Of a stretch of 64,000 nucleotides of DNA, positions 52,801 through 61,800 are shown one piece after another. Below the pieces are notes generated by a model that worked only from the letters and a program-made list of their open reading frames with translations, had not been told where the DNA came from and did no database searches. The stretch comes from Anolis sagrei (Eukaryota > Chordata > Lepidosauria > Squamata > Anolidae), in assembly GCF_037176765.1 (NCBI RefSeq), contig NC_090025.1, positions 92,711,006 to 92,775,005 on the forward strand. Direction: 5' to 3'. Within the stretch, counting starts at the first letter, position 1; each line of letters opens with the position of its first letter. The translations under genes were made by a program, and so were the position numbers.

Positions 52801-55800
52801 CAGAATTATTATACATAAGTATTTCGTTATTTATCATAGAAATGTCTATACTTTTTCCCAATGAGAATTCCCAGGGCAGTTTGCATAAAAAGGATTGTAA
52901 CAGATTACAACAACAATGGACTAAATAATGCAAAATATGGGATAGCATGCAAAGGTATCCGGAAGTGTGCATAAATTTACATATTGCAACATTCAGATTT
53001 TCCTATAATTCAGATGATCTCGTTACAGAAATGTTTTTTTTTTTAGTGGGGATTTAACACAGTTCTGGATCCAGCAGAATCCTTTCTGTAAAGAGATCAC
53101 TAAATTCAATTTAATTATGTATTATGCTTCCAGCACTGTATGCAGTTACTGACAAGCAGCACACCTAATACCCCAAATACAGGCATTTGTACTAATCTGA
53201 TAATGAGCACAGGCACTTTTAGATTCTTGCCAAAAATTAAAATACCACATCAAAGACGACAACATTTTCAGGTCCTGGTTTGAAGTCTTATACAACAAAA
53301 AGGAAAAGAATCTATGCTCAACATCAAAGGATTTACCTTGATAGACCATTTCCACTAAATAATCTTTCCCAGAACTCCATCTAAAAGTAAACATGCAATA
53401 CAAAATGACTGGCTGCAGGATGTTAAAAAGAAAACTTGCCTTCAGGTTGACATGTGAGTCTATGCCATACTTTTTTCTTGCAATCTCTTGAATTTCTTCC
53501 TCAAAGTGCTCCTGAGAAGTACCTTTCACATCAATGTAATGGCAGTCAGAACTTGCATAATGACATGAGATCGCCTGCATTAAAAAACAACAACAACCTG
53601 AAATTGTTGTAAACTGCCTTTCCTGTAAAGTTTGGACTTATCTAAGGCAAGAGCCTCAAAATAAAATAAAATAAATAAAAATAAATATCTACCAAATCCA
53701 TCAAAGTTGTATTTTGTACTTTAGATGCTACAATTGAAACACATAGAAAACATAAGTCACCCCCTCTTGACCCCGAGAGCGGCGGAGACCCCTGCCTTCA
53801 AGTTGGTATGAACCGCAGCAGAGAGTTCCACAGTTCTTGGGAGCCAACTTTGGGACTAACTAATGAAATGTGCCCCAGCAGACAGCTCAAAACTAGGACT
53901 GCACTCAGCTGTCATTACTTTCCCCCAAGCCCTGACTTTGTAACAAATCCCTAATAAAGATACTTAAAAATTGCAACTTTTTAACTTTCCACTTGATACT
54001 TTATATCCTTCTCTGCCTAAGCTAACCCAAAACATGAAACAAACCTCTTTCTAGGCTCCGGGCGACCGCGGGCCTACCCGGGATGCCTTCCTGGCACCCT
54101 GGGGAGGCCGAGTCTGCGTCAATTGGAACCACGGATACGGAAGCCTTCCTATTGGGCCCCCGTATCTGCTAAAACTTCAAAATGGCGGATCGGCCCCATT
54201 TTAATGCCATATTTTTCTGTGCACGATCCTTAACCAAACTGCTATCTCGCTTTTCTCATTTTGAATCCCTACGCCCGAGAAAGAATGATTTTGTTTTAAG
54301 TAATATAATTTGACAGAAAACAGCTGATTGTCAAACTTTGCCTGTTCCGCACAAGCAGTCAATTTCTCTTCGTTGCCGCTTGTTTCTGCCCAGCCCCGCA
54401 ACCGGGGACTTGCTGCGGATGCCTCCAGGAGACCTCGGAGAGGGGGCCGGGCAGGAGGCCCAGTCCTTGGGAGGGAGTTATAGTTCCCCAAGGACCAGGC
54501 TATGGATTTGCTACTTATCAACTCGGCACCCATCTGCAAACTTCAACCAGGAAAAATGACTTTCTGCTGCTTGCCTTGGACTGCAAGCTGCCTCCATTTC
54601 CACGAACTTTCCCCAGAAACATGGGACTTCAAGTTTTCAAATAAAAATCAATTATTTTATTAAATGATTAAGGTGTGGGTTGGGAATGGGGTTTCCTACA
54701 TGAGTTTTGCATTGATGATAAATGTATGAAATGTCGCTTGTTTCCCCCACCTTTCCCCTTGCCCTTTGCCCCAGAAAATGTGACCAAGGATTGTTGTAAT
54801 GTCCGAGGGAGGACCCCTGCCTCCCTCGAAACTCATTTGATTATTTCTCATTTGTATGGACAATAACAAGTCAAGATTTCCTTTCCCGCTCTCTGAGTTC
54901 GTCTGGCGGGTGCGAAAGTCTATTTGGACATTTTTGATTGATTCACAAAAGGACAGGAACGACCCCCGGGGTCCCCTTGTCCTGGCTCTGTTGTTCTTTC
55001 GGCCAAAACTCATCAAGGACACTTCTTATCTGACCTCAAGACAGGAAAGCCTTTCTTGTGAAGATCACGCCTAGCCGGCCAAAACAAAGGCTCAATTTCC
55101 AGCTGGCCAGCTATTGATAATCCCATCATTTCCCCCATTGTCCACAGTTGTCCCGCCTTCTCTCTTCTGATTCGTCCATCCTCGGAAGCGAGAGAAGTGC
55201 GCCGATTGGCCCTCCAGAGGTGGAGAAGCTTGCTGATTGGCCCAGAGCAAGGCGGGCCGCCAAGCCTCCTCCCAGCTGTTCAGACTGCCAACCAATCAGC
55301 GTGAAGCCAGGCGGAGAGGGGCGGGTGGGAAATTCAAACTGTTTGCTGTATTTTCTCTATAAAAATGCTTGTAAATTCTGTAGCGGTATGCTTGTAAAGG
55401 AAATATCCCTACAATTGCATCCGATCTCAGCTGAATCGCTAATAAAGACATCTCGGTCGCTGACTTCTTCCGCTTTGGTGAGGATTTATTATTTTAAATA
55501 TTTTTGCTGCTGGAATTGGCTTCGCTGCCCTCACCAAGGTTCAAGGACCCTCTTTGGTGCGGTCCTCAGGATCTCCTCGGCTGGGGAGGTCCTCCTAAAA
55601 GAGGCTCGATATCACTCTGAGTGCAAAATGAATATATTTCTTGTATTGTCGAATGCCAGAATCACTGGACTGTTGTGTAGTTTTTGGGCTGTATGGCATT
55701 GTTCTAGCAGCATTTTCTCCTGACGCTTCACCTGCATCTGTGGCTGATATCTTCAGAGACTCCTCTGAAGATGCTAGCCACAGATGCAGGTGAATCGTCA

Positions 55801-55857
55801 GGAGAAATGCTGCTAGAACCACACTCCACTCCACATATATTTCTTGTTGCTGTGGAA

Positions 55858-55899
<42 letters not shown>

Positions 55900-58800
55900 C
55901 TTTATTTATACCCCGCCACCATATCCCCGCTGGGGACTCGGGGCGGCTTACATGAGGCCAAGCCCAGACAACAAATTACAGCAGAATAAAACTGAAAACG
56001 CAAACAATAAACAACTAATTAATCTGTTGAGTGCCATGTGGTAGGAGAGAGGGCTGAAGCTAGGAGTGGAGACCAGGGCTGAAATATGTAGTTAGGGTAA
56101 AGGTAAACATTTTCTCCTGACATGAAGTCCAGTTGTGTCCGACTCTGGGGTGTGGTGCTCATCTCCATTTCTAAGCTGAAGAACCGGCGTTGTTGGTAGA
56201 TACCTCCAAGGTCATGTGGCCGGCATGATTACATGGAGCGCTGTTACCTTCCCGCCAAAGCGGTACCTATTGATTTACTCACATTAGCATGTTTTCAAAC
56301 TGCTAGGTTGGCAGAAGCTGGGGCTGACAGCAGAAGCTCACGCCGCTCCCCGGATTCGAACCTGTGACCTTCTGGTCAACAAGCTCAGCAGCTCAGCGCT
56401 TTAACCCACTGCGCCACCAGGGGCACCATAAATATGTGGATACTTTGTGTAAAATACTTTCCAAAACTCTTTCAAAAAAAGGATTAAGAAATACCACTAC
56501 TAAATAAAAAGCTTAGAGTGCTTTGATTCTCAAGGGGGCGAACCATACCAGGCATTCACAGCTGCAACCTCATCTAGTGTCTTACCTTTCGGAAGCCTTC
56601 AGTCCTGTTCATTCCAGAGCCATGGATCAGTAAGGGGTGGAAAAACACAGTGTCTCCTTTCTCCATAACCAGGTGAACTCTTGGGGTGCTTTTATCAAAG
56701 TCACGGATTCCATGGTACATTTTATTTACACCACCCTAGAAAGTCAATGTAAAAAAAAATCAGATCTTTCTTCTAAAGTTGCCAGCTTTTCTAAAGTAAT
56801 AAGCTTGCCACTTTATCATGTCAGGCGATTGCAGGATAGATGGACTAGAGGAAGAAAGGAGGGCACCACTAACAGCAGCATCTGGAATTTAATTTGTATT
56901 GTCCTGGTTTTACTATAAGCCACTTTGTTTGTCTTTTTTAGAGAGAAAAGGTGGGGAACAATTATCTATATATATATAAATGCTCTGTGCACAATGAGTA
57001 CCTTAAAAATAAAAGAACCAATGAACAAAATCACACCAAATTTGGCAACAAAATGTCTTACTACACGAGGAGTGGTCATCACTAAAAAATTATTATTTTA
57101 TCATTTGGGAGTTGTAGTTGCTGGGACTTATAGTCCACCTATAATCAAAGAGCATTCTGAACTCCACCAACAATGGAATTGAACCAAACTTATAATAATA
57201 ATAATAAAACGTTATTTATACCTCGCTACCATGTCCCCAAGGGATTCGGTGCGGCTTACATGAGGCCAAGCCCACAGTACATCAATAACAAAGCAATAAC
57301 AAAACAATCAATGCAATACAATTAATATAAATCACATAGACAAAACAATAAACAATAACACACAAGCATTTAAAAAACCAGTGGCCGGGCACACAATGGC
57401 CGGGCAAACTTGGCACACAGGACTCCCATGACCAACAGAAAATACTGAAAGAGTTTGGTGGGCATCGACCTTGAGTTTTGAAATTGTAGTTCACCTCCAT
57501 CCAGAGAACACTGTGGACTCAAACAATGATGGATCTGGGCCAAACTTGACAGGAATACTCAATATGCCCAAATGTGAACACAGATGGAGTTTGGGGGAAA
57601 TAGACCTTGACATTTGGGAGTTGTAGTTACTAGGATGTATAGTTCACCCACAATCGAAGAGCATTCCAAACCCCACCAACGATGGAATTGGGCCAAACAT
57701 GCCACTCAGAACCTCCATGACCAACAGAAAATTCTGTGTTTTCTGGTGGTCTTTGGTGACCTTTCTGACACCCCCCTGGTAACACCCCCCCAGAGAAAAT
57801 TATATTGGGTTGTTTCAAAAATTATGGCAATCTGAAATGTAGATTCCTCCTTAAGTGCCTTCAGTATGTAAGGTGACAACAAGGGTGATACTCCACTCTG
57901 CCATAGTGCTCCATTGGTATGTTTGACGTCAAATCTATTACAGTAGTATCAGGCTAATAGTGTTTTGTTTCCTTCAACTTTTTAAATTATGATTGTTATG
58001 GTAATATTTATTTATTTATTATTCGAACTTATATGCTGCCACTCCCCTGGGGCTCGGGGCAGCTTACAAGAACAGGCTAAAATCTAACACAATTTAAAAA
58101 CAATTTAAAACAATTTAAAAACAGCAATATTAAAAGCCTGTCAAAACAGATATGTCTTACATGTCCTGCGGAAAGCTGGTAAGTCCCACAAGGCACAGAC
58201 TTCAGGTGGCAGAGTATTCCAGAGCGATGGTGCCACTGCTGTAAAGGCTCTGCGTCTGGTTGCTGTTAGACGCAAGGTCTTGACATTGGGAATTTCCAAC
58301 AAATCTTGGTCCTCAGAATGGAGGGATCTCTGGGGTTGGTAGTGGGTGAGGCGGTCCTTCAGGTACATAGACCCCAGACCATGCAAGGCCTTAAAGGTAA
58401 GTACCATCACTTTGAAAGTGATCCGGTGCTAATATGCCTCATCTTATATTTTCAGACATACTATGATATTAATACAATGGAACCTCAACTTAAGAGCATC
58501 CCAACTTAAAGGTGTTTTGAGTTAAGAGTTTTTGCTCAGCCCAAGTTTCACTTTGACATAAGAGCAGCATTTTGAATTAAGAGCTAGCACCAGAGAGAGT
58601 CCTAGCATGAGTGTACAGGGCTCTCGGCCTCCAAGGGAGCAGCCTCAGTGCCTCATACCTCCTTGCTTCATGCTCTTGTCCACTTTAGGAGATTACTGTC
58701 TGCATTGCCCTTGTGTGATTTGAGGAAGATTGGATTAGTTGATTTTGTGTGGTTTTTATTTCTGGTATGTTCTTTTCACGAAGAGAGGGAGAGAGAGCGA

Positions 58801-61800
58801 GGGAGGGAGGCTGGAATGAGGACAGTATGAAAAAAATGATGCTTCTGCCTCTTCACCTTGTGTTTTGTGCTTCCTTGCTACAACTTTGTGCTTCTACCAT
58901 TTTAAAGTGGATCTTTATTTTTATTGTTCCATGGGAATGTGTATTTATGCATTATTTATTATTCATAAAGTATATTTTCTTATTTTAAAAGATGTAACCA
59001 AAAAAAATGGGGGACTGGAATTGATTAATAGTATTTCAAGGGGGAAATGTGCTTTGAGATTTGAGCAATTTGAGTTAAAAGTCCGGTAATGGGAGATGCT
59101 GACAAGCTGGAATGTGTCCAGAGGAGGGCAAGTAAAATGATCAAGGGTCTGGAGAACAAGCCTTATGAGGAGCGTCTTAAAGAGCTGGTCATGTTTAGCC
59201 TGCAGAAGAGAAGGCTGAGAGGAGACATATTTCTACATGATGGCCATGTATAAATATGTGAGGGAAAGTCATAGGGAAGAGGGAGCAAGCTAAATAAATA
59301 AATAAATAAATAAATAGGCAGACATTGCCAGATGGTGTAGCATTTTCTGTAGCCAGAGAAGAAGATTGTAAAGACAGTGGGAAGACAGTGGAAAGAAAAA
59401 CCCTCATCATGCAGATTGTAGCTCTTTGGACAATCACAATGCTTGGGAAATCACAAGGCAGTAGGAACAGGTGGAGGCTACACTACAAATGGATTGAGTC
59501 AACCAAGGATACTGTGGCAAAACCCGAGCTTTCATGACCTGAACAGGGGTTCTTATAAGGTCTCTCACTCATAGGGTCACCATATACTGAAGTCCAACTT
59601 AATAGCAAATAAAAATCCCAGCAGTTTGTTGATATTTGTTCCCTCACTTTTGTATCTTACACACAAAGGTACAAACAATCACATAGTGTACCTCCCACTC
59701 AGGATAATCATGTTGCTTCAGAGGCCCCTTATGTGTTCCTGGCAATACTACGAGGCATCCATTTCTGCGATCAATCCTTTCCATTGCAGTCCAGGCACAA
59801 ACAATGCGATCTGCAGGCCGGAATGGGAAATAATGCAAATCCTGGTGCAATGGATGGCGAGAACTCTTCTTTCCTACAGAAATGCATTATCAAAATGAGC
59901 TGCAGAATTCTTTAACAAAATTGTGTCAATATTTCAATGTTTCTATGCATCCATCCATAATAGAAACATGGTTACTGGGTATTTTTTATCTATTTTAGAA
60001 TAAATTTGTCTTCCTCCAGCTAATCTGACACGGGAAAACACATCAGGAGACATATTTAGCAATACTGAAAGCAAAGAGCATTGATGTTTTGCCAGTCAAA
60101 CTCCAGTTCTCAAATCTAAACTCTTTTCATTGGTTGAGGAATTCTTTGTGGTTGTTTGCTTTTGTTTCTTGGAGATATACACTTTTATATATTTTGCCAT
60201 GGAACACTATGATCCTCTAAATGGCATGTGTCATCTAGACTTCTGTCACTGTAATCAGCTCTCTTTCAGTGAGAAAAGGTCAACTAGAATTATATTTTAA
60301 TACAACTATATCTGCTGGTTTGAACATTTTAAATAGAGCCCCTGGAGGAGCAATGGGTCAAATCCTTGTGCCAGCAGGACTGTGTCAGAGTATTTACGTT
60401 TGCCAGCGGAAGGATTGCCAGAGCAGTAGACACTGTATGCGAAATAAGGACTCTGCAGTCTTTCAGTTACAAAAGAAAACTAAGTTTTACTAAGTACATC
60501 AAACATACGTCTTAACACAGCAAGCTACAAACAGGAACAAGTGGAAAAACAAAAGTCTCTCTGCACACCTGCTTATCTCTCTTCACTCTGGCTGAGATGG
60601 TTGACTCCCTTCTGTTCCCAGCCAGAACATACATTATCTCATTTCTCTCAAGGTTACTTAATCACAGCCTCATGAACATTCTGCATAGCAATTTCTAACA
60701 CACAGTAGACTCCATCTTGAAATTACATAGAAATACATTTGAAAACACACATATAACTAAATTAATCCTGACAGACTGCTGACCGAAATGTCAGCAGTTC
60801 AAATCCAGGGAGCAGGGAGAGCTCCCATTTGTCAGCTCCAGCTTTCCGTGCAGGGACATGAGAGAAGCCTACCACAGGATGGTAAAACATCTGGGAGTCC
60901 CCTGGGCAACATCCTTGCAGACGGCCAATTATCTCATACTGGAAGCGACTTGCAGTTTCTTAAGTCACTCCTGACATGGAAAATGTTTTTTTAAAATTAC
61001 CGTTTGTAAATTTCCTTACCAGGATCTGGAGGTTTATTTATGAGCATGGTGTGCATAGCCATGATGTTTGGTCCAACCACGCATTCAACATATTTCAGTA
61101 TCTGAAACAAAGAAAGTAACACATGAAATATGTATTGAAACCTACTATAGCAAATCACATCAGATAACGTGAGAAGAAGCTGACATATAATGAGCCAAGG
61201 TGGTTCGTTTCACTCATAAGCCCAATGGTGAAGAAGCTAGTTTTGTAGAACTTGTAGAATTCTACGGATCCTTCCACACTGCCAAATAATCTAGATTATC
61301 AAAACAGATAATCCAGATTATTTGATTTGAACTGGATTATATGTCTACACTGATATATAATCCAGTTCAAAGTAGATAATCTTGATTTTATATAGCAGTG
61401 TAGAAGGGGCCAAAATCTGTTTGTAAAATTGATGTGCTGTGCAAGACCAGCACAGGATTCAAGATTCTTCCTGGGATTTTAACATTTCAACATAAATCTA
61501 GACACCTCTGGAGTCCTGTGTATTTCTGCATATGGTTAACTTTTATTGTATTGCGTTTCATGTTCAGAGAGAACATCACTGCCATCCTATGCTAACAGTT
61601 TGATTACCAAAAAGAAATATTAATATAAAATCTTAGAAGTAGCTAGAAAATTGTTCAATAACTCTCTAAAACAGGATGGCTCTACTTTCTTAGAATAAGC
61701 TACATAGATCATACACAATGGTAAGAGATGTCCACATACTGAATATACATGAATATAAGCCTAGTTTTTCAGCCCGTTTTAGGCTGAAAAAGCTTATACT

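Noticed and set aside
53333-53380. Candidate last PHYH exon: acceptor-like TTTTAG followed by a 15-codon frame and stop ([15 protein letters not shown]).
   Set aside because: It would need a 59-nt intron, too short for a vertebrate, and matches the PHYH C terminus poorly. The exon at 46811-46864 matches much better and joins in phase.
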